Shown here piece by piece: positions 25,570-34,614 of a stretch of 39,676 bases of DNA (within the stretch, counting starts at the first letter, position 1; each line of letters opens with the position of its first letter). The position numbers were made by a program, and so were the translations under genes. The notes under the pieces were generated by a model. It was not told the origin of the DNA, did not search any database, and was given only the letters and a program-made list of their open reading frames with translations. The stretch covers positions 1 to 39,676 of the forward strand of contig JBNKUQ010000020.1 of the NCBI GenBank assembly GCA_050298695.1, in the 5' to 3' direction. The DNA is from CANLBN01 sp050298695 (lineage in GTDB: Bacteria > Pseudomonadota > Gammaproteobacteria > Pseudomonadales > Cellvibrionaceae).

Positions 25570-26502
25570 ATGAGCGAAACGACACATCCCATCCGCAAAG
25601 AGCGCCTTGAATTCAATAAACTCCAGAAACGTTTGCGCCGTCAAGTAGGGCAAGCCATTGCTGATTTTAATATGATTGAGGCTGGAGACAAGGTGATGGT
25701 GTGTCTGTCGGGGGGTAAAGATTCCTATGCCATGCTCGATATTTTATTGGGACTGCAAAAATCTGCTCCCGTTGACTTTGAGTTGGTCGCGGTGAATATG
25801 GACCAGAAACAGCCAGGTTTTCCCGAGGAGGTATTACCCAATTATTTAGAGGCATTAGGCGTTCCTTATCATATCGTCAATAAAGATACTTACAGTATTG
25901 TTAAGTCAATTGTTCCAGAAGGAAAAACCACTTGTGGTGTCTGCTCGCGTTTGCGTAGAGGGACCTTGTATGGTTTTGCAGAAGAAATAGGTGCGACCAA
26001 AATAGCCTTGGGCCATCACAAGGACGATATTGTTGAAACGCTGTTTTTAAACCTGTTCCATGGTGGGCGCCTAAAGGCCATGCCTCCTAAGTTGCTCGCA
26101 GATGATAAGCGCAACATCGTGATTCGACCGCTGTCCTATTGCCGAGAACACGATATTGTTCGCTATGCAGAGGCAAAGCAATTCCCGATTATTCCTTGTA
26201 ACCTCTGTGGTTCACAGGAAAATCTTCAGCGACAAAATGTTAAGAGTATGTTGGCCGAATGGGAAAGACAGCAGCCTGGGAGAACAGATAATATTTTTTC
26301 AGCCTTAACGAAAGTCTCACCTTCGCAGTTAGCTGATGTCCGTATCTATGATTTTATTAACCTTACAATAGATCGATCTCAAGCGCTGGATGTGAAAGCG
26401 GGTAATAAAACCGTTCAAAGTGGTAATCTAGATAAGGCTCAGGAAGAGCGCGCTGCCCAGTGGTTGGGTTCAGACGCTAAAATTAATTTTATCAATATTT
26501 GA
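25570..26502 (+). CDS. ttcA: tRNA 2-thiocytidine(32) synthetase TtcA
   Basis: A 310-residue PP-loop ATPase that thiolates cytidine 32 in certain tRNAs using a [4Fe-4S] cluster. Visible are the PP-loop SGGKDS (47-52), the cluster cysteines C122-GV-C125 and C210-NL-C213, and the family segment ALGHHKDDIVETLFLNLFHGG. Length is typical, with a C-terminal tail of about 20 residues that is less conserved. TtcA needs an Fe-S supply; nfuA is 6 kb upstream. Confidence 0.96.
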   Translation: MSETTHPIRKERLEFNKLQKRLRRQVGQAIADFNMIEAGDKVMVCLSGGKDSYAMLDILLGLQKSAPVDFELVAVNMDQKQPGFPEEVLPNYLEALGVPYHIVNKDTYSIVKSIVPEGKTTCGVCSRLRRGTLYGFAEEIGATKIALGHHKDDIVETLFLNLFHGGRLKAMPPKLLADDKRNIVIRPLSYCREHDIVRYAEAKQFPIIPCNLCGSQENLQRQNVKSMLAEWERQQPGRTDNIFSALTKVSPSQLADVRIYDFINLTIDRSQALDVKAGNKTVQSGNLDKAQEERAAQWLGSDAKINFINI

Positions 26503-26626
26503 TTCTTCTAACTAACAACGGGCAAAGTAAATAACTAGCGCTACACTTTGTGTTACTTAGCTGTTAGAATGTGACGCAGTTTTACTTAGTCTTCATCCAC
26601 AAAAGCTCTGTTAGTCAAGGACGAAT

Positions 26627-28735
26627 ATGTTTTACCTAGTCGGATTCTTTTTACCCACCAAATTACCTTTTCGATCCTTTATAACTCTCTTGCTTTGTGG
26701 GCTAGTCTTTATTGCTCTGCCAATCAATGATGCATTAGCGGCTTATACAGCAAAACCTGATTATGCGTCTCAACGAAAGAATTATATAAAAGCGGTAAGA
26801 GCCTTAAAGCAACAAGATTATGAAACTTATGATGCACTTTCTAAAGACTTGGTTGATTATCCTCTCTACAGCTACTTACGCTTCCATTATTTAACATCCT
26901 TATCGCAAATAACCCAGGCACAGATATCTGATTTAAAAAATCAAATTAATAATCCTCATATTGCTCATAGCTTGGATCTTTTTAGAGTTGAAAATCTAGG
27001 GCGCAATAAGCAGTGGAAGAAGCTAATTAGCGAATATGCGAGTGTTGCAAATAAAACAACAGTCTTAGATTGCTATTACGGTGAAGCACTTTACCACGAG
27101 GCTCGTTACACAGAAGCTTTTGCCATAGCAGAAGAAAAATGGCCGGTTGCTTATTCTCAACCCAAAGAGTGTGATGCTTTATTTTCATTATGGTTAAGAC
27201 AGCCAGGTAAGCCAGGTCGTTTGGCGTGGGAGCGCTATCGAAAAGCGATACGTTACGGTGAGCACAATATTGCGGATTATGTCTATAAACGCTTTTTGGG
27301 GAAAAGTTATAAAGCATATGCCGATGTATACAATAGCTTGAGAAAAAATCCTGAATTGATTAAAGATCTTGAGCTAAATATTAATGACCGTTTGCACCAA
27401 GAATTTTTTTACTCTGCGCTACGTACCTTGGTTAACAGCGATGTTGATTATGTTCGCTCACAATTAGCAAGAGCTGATATCGATCAGTGGTTGACTCCTT
27501 ATCGTATTCAAAAAATTGAGCAATCAATGGCCATTTTGGATATTCGAAAAGGAATTGATGGTGCCCTCGATGCTGCAATTAACGCTAAGATTGATAAAAA
27601 AGTTAGCTACTTTGATGAGCTAACGTTTCAATACTATCTTCATAGAGAAGAATGGGAAAATGTGTTGGCATTTATTGATTCTCACTCTGGTAATTCACAA
27701 GACTCAGAGTCGATGCAATATTGGCGCGCCAGGGCTTTAGAGCAAAGCGAAGCAAGCGTTAATTCTGCGAATGAAATTTATCAAAAGCTCAGTGATAATA
27801 GAAGTTATTATGGTTTTTTGGCGGCTGATAGGTTGCAAAAACCTTATCGAATTGAGCTTGGCAGCCATTCTTATGATAAAGCTTTTTTATCGATACTGGC
27901 CAAATATCCCGGAGTTGTTCGAGCATATGAACTATTTGCCTTAGATAATGTAGATGCCGCAGAAAAAGAGTGGGCTGCAGTCATGTCTACCTTAGGTAGA
28001 CAAGAAAAAGTGGCAGCAACTGTTTTGGCTTTTCAGTGGGGCATGTACCATTTTGCCATTAATTCTGCAGTAGATGCAGAGGCTTATCGATTTTTAAGTA
28101 CGCGTTATCCATTAGCTCATCGTAGGCAGTTTGAAAAATTATCGGCACAGCTTGATATCAATGCTGATTGGTTAATGGCTATAGCGCGGCAAGAAAGTGC
28201 CTTTGATCATAAAGCTGTCTCTTCCGCTAATGCTAGAGGTTTAATGCAAATTATTCCAGATACAGCAAAAGAAACGGCCGAACAGTTTTCGTTATCTTAT
28301 AACAGTGTGAATGATTTATTTAAACCTGCTACTAATATCACAGTCGGTAGCCACTATTTGGATGCCATGTCAGAGCGTTTTTCTAACAATCGTATACTGG
28401 CAACCGCATCTTATAATGCTGGGCCACACCGTGTTGAAAACTGGATACAGTACGCTAGTAAGCCATTGCCCGCTGATATTTGGATTGAACTCATTCCTTT
28501 TTCTGAGACGCGCAATTATGTGAAGCGCGTTTTGACTAACAACGTTATTTACCAGCACCGTTTGGAAAAAGAGCCTACACTATTGCAAGCGAACGAAACA
28601 CTGATTTATAAAGAGCAAGATACGTATTTTGTGCAGAGTAAAAGTAAGGAGGCAGCAGAGAGCGCTGTACTGTTATCTGAAGGAAGTGTTGTTGAGCCTG
28701 GTCGGCCTCCGCAATCACAACAAGAGTATGACTAA
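26627..28735 (+). CDS. slt: Soluble lytic murein transglycosylase (Slt70-type)
   Basis: A 702-residue periplasmic enzyme that cleaves peptidoglycan glycan strands to 1,6-anhydro ends during wall turnover. It has a long signal peptide ending near ALA-A (38/39), an alpha-superhelical U/L domain (about 45-490) and a C-terminal SLT domain. The catalytic Glu is E523 in ARQESAFD, followed by ANARGLMQIIPDTAKE and ILATASYNAGPHRV. AAGGA lies 5 bases before the ATG. The last about 50 residues are a polar tail beyond the usual domain. It converges with rsmE across a 16-base gap. Confidence 0.94.
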   Translation: MFYLVGFFLPTKLPFRSFITLLLCGLVFIALPINDALAAYTAKPDYASQRKNYIKAVRALKQQDYETYDALSKDLVDYPLYSYLRFHYLTSLSQITQAQISDLKNQINNPHIAHSLDLFRVENLGRNKQWKKLISEYASVANKTTVLDCYYGEALYHEARYTEAFAIAEEKWPVAYSQPKECDALFSLWLRQPGKPGRLAWERYRKAIRYGEHNIADYVYKRFLGKSYKAYADVYNSLRKNPELIKDLELNINDRLHQEFFYSALRTLVNSDVDYVRSQLARADIDQWLTPYRIQKIEQSMAILDIRKGIDGALDAAINAKIDKKVSYFDELTFQYYLHREEWENVLAFIDSHSGNSQDSESMQYWRARALEQSEASVNSANEIYQKLSDNRSYYGFLAADRLQKPYRIELGSHSYDKAFLSILAKYPGVVRAYELFALDNVDAAEKEWAAVMSTLGRQEKVAATVLAFQWGMYHFAINSAVDAEAYRFLSTRYPLAHRRQFEKLSAQLDINADWLMAIARQESAFDHKAVSSANARGLMQIIPDTAKETAEQFSLSYNSVNDLFKPATNITVGSHYLDAMSERFSNNRILATASYNAGPHRVENWIQYASKPLPADIWIELIPFSETRNYVKRVLTNNVIYQHRLEKEPTLLQANETLIYKEQDTYFVQSKSKEAAESAVLLSEGSVVEPGRPPQSQQEYD

Positions 28736-28751
28736 GGCCACTATAAAAATT

Positions 28752-29462
28752 TTAGTAGAACAACTTAGAAAGTAACACTGGTACTGCAGTTTCCACTCTT
28801 AGTATTCTCTCTCCTATATGAATACTTTTACAACCGGCTTGTTTCAGTTGTTCTACCTCACTCTCGATAAAACCACCTTCTGGTCCAATAAATAAAATAG
28901 TTTCCTCTATCAACTGACTTGGGCAGTTGTTCTTGCTATGGGGGTGAGCGATTAAGGCAAGCTTATTTTTACAGAGAGTATTAAGCCTGTTTTCAATAAA
29001 ATGTTTAAATTTTTTTTCAAAATAAATCTCAGGCATTAAGGTATCTTTTGCTTGTTCTAAGCCAAGAATAAAGTTGTGTTCAATATTTTCTTTGCTAAGT
29101 TGAGGACTTTGCCAATAGCTTTTTTCAACGCGATGGGTATTGAGTAAAATCAGTTTTTTAACGCCCATGGTGGCACAGGTTTGTAGTGTGCGTTTGAGCA
29201 TATTCGGGCGGGGTAGCGCCAATACTAACGTGAGTGGGAGCGGGATAGGTGGTGGTGTAGTGAGTGCCACATCCATTGTGATACAAGTGTGATCAATCTG
29301 GGATATTGTCCCGCTTCCTATTAAGCCATTAAGCAGTCCAACCGTTAATGTATCACCCGTTGTAGCCCGATGAACGGCATTGATATGCGCTAAACGCCGA
29401 CCGTTTAAGCGCACTTGGTGCGGGTTAATAAAGTCTTCTTTAAACAATAAAATTAAATTCAT
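28752..29462 (-). CDS. rsmE: 16S rRNA m3U1498 methyltransferase RsmE
   Basis: A 236-residue SPOUT-class methyltransferase that methylates N3 of U1498 in 16S rRNA. The N-terminal PUA-like domain is followed by the trefoil-knot catalytic domain with GPEGGF (193-198) and GERILRVETA (217-226), the SAM-binding knot motifs. Length is typical. It begins 44 bases after the deaD stop on the same strand and may be read through from it. Confidence 0.93.
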   Translation of the reverse strand: MNLILLFKEDFINPHQVRLNGRRLAHINAVHRATTGDTLTVGLLNGLIGSGTISQIDHTCITMDVALTTPPPIPLPLTLVLALPRPNMLKRTLQTCATMGVKKLILLNTHRVEKSYWQSPQLSKENIEHNFILGLEQAKDTLMPEIYFEKKFKHFIENRLNTLCKNKLALIAHPHSKNNCPSQLIEETILFIGPEGGFIESEVEQLKQAGCKSIHIGERILRVETAVPVLLSKLFY

Positions 29463-29506
29463 TGTCCCGTTCTATGTCGTATTTTAAAGTAATTCAGCTA
29501 GTTTTA

Positions 29507-31174
29507 TTACAGCTCTGCAATATTCATTGGCTTACCGCAAACATAGGCTTTCTTTAATTTATTTAAAACCGCTTTCGGCATGGACTTTGGCAGATCCACA
29601 GTGGTGTGGGTGTCGCCAATTTTAATATGCCCAATATATTTACTATCCATATTCGCTTCATTGGCAATTGCACCAACAATGTTGCCAGGTTTAACTCCGT
29701 CATTGCGACCGATATCGATCCGATAACTACGCATATCTTCATTGATGGTTTGGTATTTCTTACCTTTATTTTTAGTGCGCGAGCCTTTTTCTCCACGGCG
29801 TGGTCGGTCTTGATCTTTCTTTCTATCAAAATCTTTTTTAGCAGGGGCAAACTCTTTCTCGGTGGTAAATAAAGGCTTTCCACCTTGCGCAATAGAAGCC
29901 AGTGCTGCGGCAATGGTTTCTGTATCGTGGTCACTTTCCTGAATGAACTCGGTAATGAGTTGGCGATAAAGCGTTAAATCAGAATGATCAATGGTTTCTA
30001 CGATTTGCTGTTTAAAATTAATCGCTCGTTTTTTATTAACATCACTTGCATTGGGGACAGCCATGGCTTCCATAGGGCTATTAGTTGCTCGTTCAATGGC
30101 ATTAAGTAGGCGGCGTTCGCGAGGGGTGACAAAAAGAATCGCTTCACCTGCACGGCCCGCACGGCCAGTACGACCAATGCGGTGGATATAGGATTCTGTA
30201 TCCAAAGGAATGTCAAAGTTAATCACATGACTGATGCGTTCAATATCCAAGCCTCGAGCAACAACATCGGTAGCAACTAAAATATCTAATTTGCCGCGTT
30301 TAATTTTTTCGACAATCTGCTCACGTTGATTTTGAGGAATATCGCCGTTTAATGCCTGGCAGCGATAACCGCGTGCGGAGAGTTTATCGGCAACTTCAAC
30401 GGTTGCGATTTTGGTTCGAACAAATACGATAACGCCATCAAAGTCTTCAACTTCGAGTACGCGCGTAAATGCTTCCAATTTTTGGTTGTTATTAACGAGA
30501 GAGTAGCGTTGACGAATCGTGCTGGCGCTAGCGGTTTTGTTTTCAATCTTAACGTGTGCCGGATTATCTAGATAAGTATTGGCAATTTTTTCAATTTCCC
30601 TAGGCATGGTTGCTGAAAACAGTGCAATTTGTCGTTGCTCAGGGGTATGTTTCAGTATCCATTCAACATCATCGATAAAACCCATGCGCAACATTTCATC
30701 CGCTTCGTCAAGGACGAGAGCTTGTAGTCTGTCTAATTTAAGTGTGCCGCGACGAATATGGTCCATTACACGCCCTGGTGTCCCGACGATAATTTGAGTT
30801 CCGCGCTTTAACTGGCGTAACTGATTGTCGTAAGATTGCCCTCCATAAATGGGCAATACACTAAAGCCCATATTCCGGGAATAGCGCTGAAAGGCTTCTG
30901 CAACTTGGATAGCAAGTTCTCGGGTAGGCGCTAATACCAGTAGTTGGGGATACGACTTTTTAGGATCAAGCGTAGTGAGCATGGGTAACGCGAATGCGGC
31001 TGTTTTACCCGTCCCTGTTTGCGCTTGTCCAAGTAAATCACGCCCCTTGAGTAGCTGGGGAATACTGGCCGCTTGTATGGGAGAGGGGGTTTCGTAGCCT
31101 AATTCAGCTAGAGACGTTAAAAGAGTCTCAGGAAGGCCTAAGTCCGAAAATGAAGGGGTGTTAGATGATGTCAT
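29507..31174 (-). CDS. deaD: ATP-dependent DEAD-box RNA helicase DeaD/CsdA
   Basis: A 555-residue RNA helicase acting in ribosome assembly and RNA decay, especially in the cold. The Q-motif region (8-38) is followed by motif I AQTGTGKT (51-58), DEAD (156-159), SAT (187-189) and the helicase C motif HRIGRTGR. A Lys/Arg-rich linker leads to a C-terminal DbpA-type RNA-binding domain (about 475-550). It is somewhat shorter than Escherichia coli DeaD because the basic tail is reduced. The 744-base upstream gap contains a candidate -10 element about 235 bases before the start, which would give a long leader of the kind seen for cold-shock genes. Confidence 0.94.
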   Translation of the reverse strand: MTSSNTPSFSDLGLPETLLTSLAELGYETPSPIQAASIPQLLKGRDLLGQAQTGTGKTAAFALPMLTTLDPKKSYPQLLVLAPTRELAIQVAEAFQRYSRNMGFSVLPIYGGQSYDNQLRQLKRGTQIIVGTPGRVMDHIRRGTLKLDRLQALVLDEADEMLRMGFIDDVEWILKHTPEQRQIALFSATMPREIEKIANTYLDNPAHVKIENKTASASTIRQRYSLVNNNQKLEAFTRVLEVEDFDGVIVFVRTKIATVEVADKLSARGYRCQALNGDIPQNQREQIVEKIKRGKLDILVATDVVARGLDIERISHVINFDIPLDTESYIHRIGRTGRAGRAGEAILFVTPRERRLLNAIERATNSPMEAMAVPNASDVNKKRAINFKQQIVETIDHSDLTLYRQLITEFIQESDHDTETIAAALASIAQGGKPLFTTEKEFAPAKKDFDRKKDQDRPRRGEKGSRTKNKGKKYQTINEDMRSYRIDIGRNDGVKPGNIVGAIANEANMDSKYIGHIKIGDTHTTVDLPKSMPKAVLNKLKKAYVCGKPMNIAEL

Positions 31175-31472
31175 ATTTTTAAGTTCACAACTGATGTTAA
31201 ACGATCAAAGAAGCCTACTGTTTACTAGCGAGTACTATTCTTCTATTCAGTATTTTTACTGAAATTATCGTTTATCCATCAACAGCAAACTACTAAATAA
31301 ACACATAGTCCATATCCCCTATTTTCGTAGGTGAATGGCAGGCTGAATTAGGGTTAACTGGGTGACAAAGCTTGAGTACAAAGTAACTGGGCAGGTCGAA
31401 GCCACGGAGTATAACAGATAAGCAGGGGAGGTTGATACTCTGAATTGCTTTACTTGCCTGTAGGACGCTATC

Positions 31473-31604
31473 GTGGATCAAAATGTCCCGAACATTTTGT
31501 TGGACCTGGGAGATTCAAATCATATCACTCGAACAAGCCATTACCAATACACCTTAAAAAAACAGGGTGTATTTGTAATACTACTTACATTTTTATCCTT
31601 TTAA
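31473..31604 (+). CDS. Possible 43-residue small protein
   Basis: A GTG-started frame with AGGA 7 bases upstream encodes a polar segment followed by a short hydrophobic end (GVFVILLTFLSF). It overlaps the palindrome at 31479-31499 and has no recognised relatives. The acceptable ribosome site is the only real support. It could equally be a chance frame in the leader region of deaD. Confidence 0.2.
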   Translation: MDQNVPNILLDLGDSNHITRTSHYQYTLKKQGVFVILLTFLSF

Positions 31605-31828
31605 TTACCGCTTGGATAAACGGCAACGTACAAGCCTTTTGTTTTTATCAGCACTCACATAATAACGTGATTTTTTAATATCTAGGGATTTGAGGTAGGT
31701 AGCCGTGAAACGTTGTGCCATAATTAGCGCTCCGTTGGCGACAGGAAATGAGCGTTCCTACTTTGGCGGTCGCGTGTTCGTAGTGTTTAACGGTAATAGT
31801 ATAGACACAGGAAAACCATGTACAGACA

Positions 31829-31857
31829 TGACTCATTATGGCTAAACGAGTACAATC
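31829..31857 (+). promoter_or_regulatory. Probable promoter of tRNA-Arg
   Basis: ATGACT (31829-31834) and TACAAT (31852-31857) are separated by 17 bases. Each matches the sigma-70 consensus at four or more positions, and the -10 lies about 60 bases before the tRNA. Confidence 0.5.
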
Positions 31858-31918
31858 CGGTCTCAAAAAAAATTGCTAACCATCTGATTTTAATAAATAA
31901 TCAATTACTTTCTAGATT

Positions 31919-31995
31919 CCGCCCGTAGCTCAGCTGGATAGAGCAGCCCCCTCCTAAGGGGCAGGTCAGAGGTTCAAATCCTCTCGGGCGGGCCA
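31919..31995 (+). tRNA. tRNA-Arg (anticodon CCT)
   Basis: A complete 77-base cloverleaf. The acceptor arm CCGCCCG pairs with CGGGCGG, followed by discriminator G and encoded CCA. The D arm is GCTC/GAGC, the anticodon arm GCCCC/GGGGC with loop CTCCTAA (anticodon CCT at 31953-31955), and the T arm AGAGG/CCTCT with loop TTCAAAT. It reads the AGG codon. tRNA genes of this kind often serve as integration sites, but no integrase or repeated 3' end is seen here. Confidence 0.95.
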
Positions 31996-32128
31996 TTGAT
32001 AAGGCTGATTTAGAGTTATTTAAGTATGTTGATAAATACTTTGCTCCATAGGCAGAGGTGAGAGTATTGCTGCCGAGGGGGCTATAGGTATACTTCAACG
32101 CGAATTTGCCTTTTTATATAAAAAAACA

Positions 32129-33499
32129 CTACTGATGATTACTGAAAGTATCATCGTCTTCGCCTTCAAAAAAGTTGCGCCCATAAATTAATAAGCAAAG
32201 TAAAATACCTACCGCAAAAGCCCAGGTAGTATTCTTAACGACCAACACAGCCGCTATCATGCCAGCAATTCCTAAATCTCGTTGGCTTCTCGCCTGTAAC
32301 ACGCCAATACGTACGCTAACATAGCCTTGAATCAGTAAGGTTAACGCGAGTGCAACTCCCAAAATAGGTTGCACTAAACTAACGATCGGTAAGAACAGTA
32401 AACCCGTATTTGTTCCCCAACGAAATGAGCCTGCACCACTAATCAAAGATTCCATGGCTTTTTTACCATCTTTGTAACGCTCAACCACCACTACTTGCAT
32501 GGCTGCCCACAGTGGGCCGCACATCACCACATCTGGGCCAAACAGGCTCATAAAGGCATTGCGGCCACCAAAAATTAAATGGGCTCTATTTGGCCGGTAA
32601 TCATTGCAATCGTTTGGAATGGATTTATTGGCATCGGCCACTAAGGCTTTTGTTTGGAGGACATCGCCAAAAAGAACGATGTAGGCAGCAAGAACGGTGG
32701 GTAGGGCACTTAAAAAAACAGTCGCTGGGGGGAAGCCAACACCAAATACTGTGTATTCACGAAACAACAACGCAAAGTCAGGCTGACTAAAACCCCAGTG
32801 CAAATTTGGCCAGGTTGCCTCACCGGCGATGGGTGCGATGATGACCGCGAGTAAAATAATTGGCAAGATACCCAGTTTGCCTAAGAGATTACAAAATTTA
32901 TTTTTGTTCTTTAATTGTGAAAAGTGTTGTGAAAAAATTAAATAAAAGGCGAGGCCAACACCTACCGTAATCGTTACGGGAAATAAATCAAAACGGCCGC
33001 CTTCTTTAAATACTACATGAATTGCGGCAAATCCTGCACCGATAATAATCCCCGATTTAATGGCTCGTGGAATGCAAGAGACGACACGTTCAGCTAATCC
33101 CGTCAGCCCTAAAAATAAACTCAGTAAGCCAAGTTGTAATTGAAAAGCAACCAGTGCATAGATGCGCATATCACCTTCGGGAAAGGTTTGTACATAAGCA
33201 ATCAATAAGGGAATTGCCGGTGTGATCCAACCTGGCACCACGGGGTCACCTAATAAATGGTGCAATAAATACAACCATCCATTAAGCATCACGATGGCAA
33301 GAGCTGCTTCAAAGGGCATACCCAAGATTTCCATCATCAGTGGGATGGCTGCTAAATCGACAGCACACATTAATAAACCTTGCATATAGTCAGGCCATTC
33401 AAAACGGTAGTGGATAAATGGCAATCGCAATTGAAATGGTCCTAAAGATATCGCTTTATCGGTAGCGTCAATCGTTTTTTGAGAGGAGTGATTTTTCAT
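32129..33499 (-). CDS. Multi-pass permease, NCS2 (xanthine/uracil)-like
   Basis: A 456-residue inner-membrane protein with about 11-12 hydrophobic helices. Segments such as IPRAIKSGIIIGAGFAAIH and FGPDVVMCGPLWAAMQVVVV, along with the overall layout, resemble the SLC23/NCS2 and SulP group of nucleobase or anion transporters. The diagnostic NCS2 QN-x-G motif is not evident, so the substrate is open. I choose ATG 33499; an in-frame TTG at 33559 would add 20 residues without family support. It lies downstream of the ATPase operon on the same strand, with 257 bases between. Confidence 0.75.
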   Translation of the reverse strand: MKNHSSQKTIDATDKAISLGPFQLRLPFIHYRFEWPDYMQGLLMCAVDLAAIPLMMEILGMPFEAALAIVMLNGWLYLLHHLLGDPVVPGWITPAIPLLIAYVQTFPEGDMRIYALVAFQLQLGLLSLFLGLTGLAERVVSCIPRAIKSGIIIGAGFAAIHVVFKEGGRFDLFPVTITVGVGLAFYLIFSQHFSQLKNKNKFCNLLGKLGILPIILLAVIIAPIAGEATWPNLHWGFSQPDFALLFREYTVFGVGFPPATVFLSALPTVLAAYIVLFGDVLQTKALVADANKSIPNDCNDYRPNRAHLIFGGRNAFMSLFGPDVVMCGPLWAAMQVVVVERYKDGKKAMESLISGAGSFRWGTNTGLLFLPIVSLVQPILGVALALTLLIQGYVSVRIGVLQARSQRDLGIAGMIAAVLVVKNTTWAFAVGILLCLLIYGRNFFEGEDDDTFSNHQ

Positions 33500-33756
33500 A
33501 GGGCGTGTTAAAAAATAGTATTTTTCGTTGAAAGAAAATGGGTGCCAAGCTATTGGCAAATTTAGTCCAGGGTTTGTCGATAACTAAAAGCGGCGATCAT
33601 CGATACAAGGCTTGTAAACAATAAATGGGCGTTATGACCGCTTTGCAATTTTTTGGTAAAACCATAGCCAACCAAACTGGTCTCGTCGAACCGCAGTCAT
33701 TGAGTCCGAACAGACTTAAAGAAGTGATGCCAGCAACTCGGACTAACATACCGTTC

Positions 33757-34614
33757 TTAAATTTCATGCTTAACTTCCCAGGTATCACCAAGGCTATTTA
33801 AAGTAATCATTTCAATCTCTTCAGTGATTTCTTCTTGGCGTAGTTGTTGATAGTGTCGCGATAAGTCATTCAGTGTTTTTTCTAAATACTGGGCGGCACC
33901 GTCCATATGTTGAATACGTCGTTGATTTTCTGCCATCAAAGAGGATGCGGCAATCTGTTGTAGCGCAATAGAGAGCCGATGATGGGAGAGTTCGCGGTAT
34001 AAATTTTCTGCGTCAAGGTAGATAAGCGGTGCTTGTTGATAATTGGGCATGCTTTCTGAGGTCTCGATGGGAGGGGGCAGCAATATTTGGCGACGAAGTC
34101 CTCGATGGTTGTCGTGGTATAGTGCCGAAAGGGTAAACACCTGTTTCGGGTGTTTGCTTTCAATATCCGCAATGGCTTCCATTAATTGCGCCAGGGTCGA
34201 TTTCACTTCTTCTGCGACCGAAGCACCAGTAACTGTCATGATATGAGAGCGGGTCTTGTCAGCATCCGTGTTGAGAAGATTATGCAACCTTGAGCCCACG
34301 GCGATCGCTGCAAAAGGCGGGTGCTCTTGTAGGTTCGCGAGTAAAGCCCCGTTAAAATCGCCGCAAAATCCGCGTTCACTACCAAAGAAAATCCGCAATT
34401 CAGCGGTGCTTTCTGGACGGAGTGCGTGTTCAGGGTAAAACTGTAGAAAATCCGCCGTAGCGGTTTCGACCGCACTTAAGGTATTTTGTAGATGCTCCAG
34501 TCCTTGGTTGAGTTTTCGCGTTTCTAAGAATGCGAGATTTTTCATCGCATTAACAATATTGGTGATATCCCCCAACTGCTGTTGGTGTTGCAGTAAAGCC
34601 CGGCGATTAGGCAT
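33757..34614 (-). CDS. atpG: N-ATPase gamma subunit
   Basis: A 285-residue central-stalk subunit that rotates inside the alpha/beta ring. The N-terminal coiled helix (PNRRALLQHQQQLGDITNIV) and the C-terminal helix (MAENQRRIQHMDGAAQYLEKTL) are recognisable, with FFGSERGFCGDFN in the middle domain. The sequence is divergent from housekeeping F-type gamma, as usual for N-ATPases. The start is ATG 34614, which overlaps the end of atpA by 8 bases; an upstream in-frame start at 34659 would run further into atpA. It is the last gene of the operon, and no strong terminator follows. Confidence 0.88.
   Translation of the reverse strand: MPNRRALLQHQQQLGDITNIVNAMKNLAFLETRKLNQGLEHLQNTLSAVETATADFLQFYPEHALRPESTAELRIFFGSERGFCGDFNGALLANLQEHPPFAAIAVGSRLHNLLNTDADKTRSHIMTVTGASVAEEVKSTLAQLMEAIADIESKHPKQVFTLSALYHDNHRGLRRQILLPPPIETSESMPNYQQAPLIYLDAENLYRELSHHRLSIALQQIAASSLMAENQRRIQHMDGAAQYLEKTLNDLSRHYQQLRQEEITEEIEMITLNSLGDTWEVKHEI

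Larger units (their letters stand above)
31175..31918. other. 744-base gap between deaD and tRNA-Arg
   Basis: On the minus strand TATACT (31408-31413) could be the -10 of a deaD promoter, though no good -35 is present. An 8-bp inverted repeat CAAAATGT...ACATTTTG lies at 31479-31499. On the plus strand there is a weak small frame (31473-31604) and the tRNA promoter (31829-31857). I see no transposase or recognisable gene in the rest. Confidence 0.5.

Noticed and set aside
31919..31995. tRNA-Arg as an integration site for a mobile element
   Set aside because: No integrase, repeated tRNA end or foreign gene block is seen on either side.
33597..33791. Sixty-four-codon frame after atpG on the minus strand
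   Set aside because: It overlaps the atpG end, has no ribosome site and no recognisable family; treated as chance or decayed sequence.
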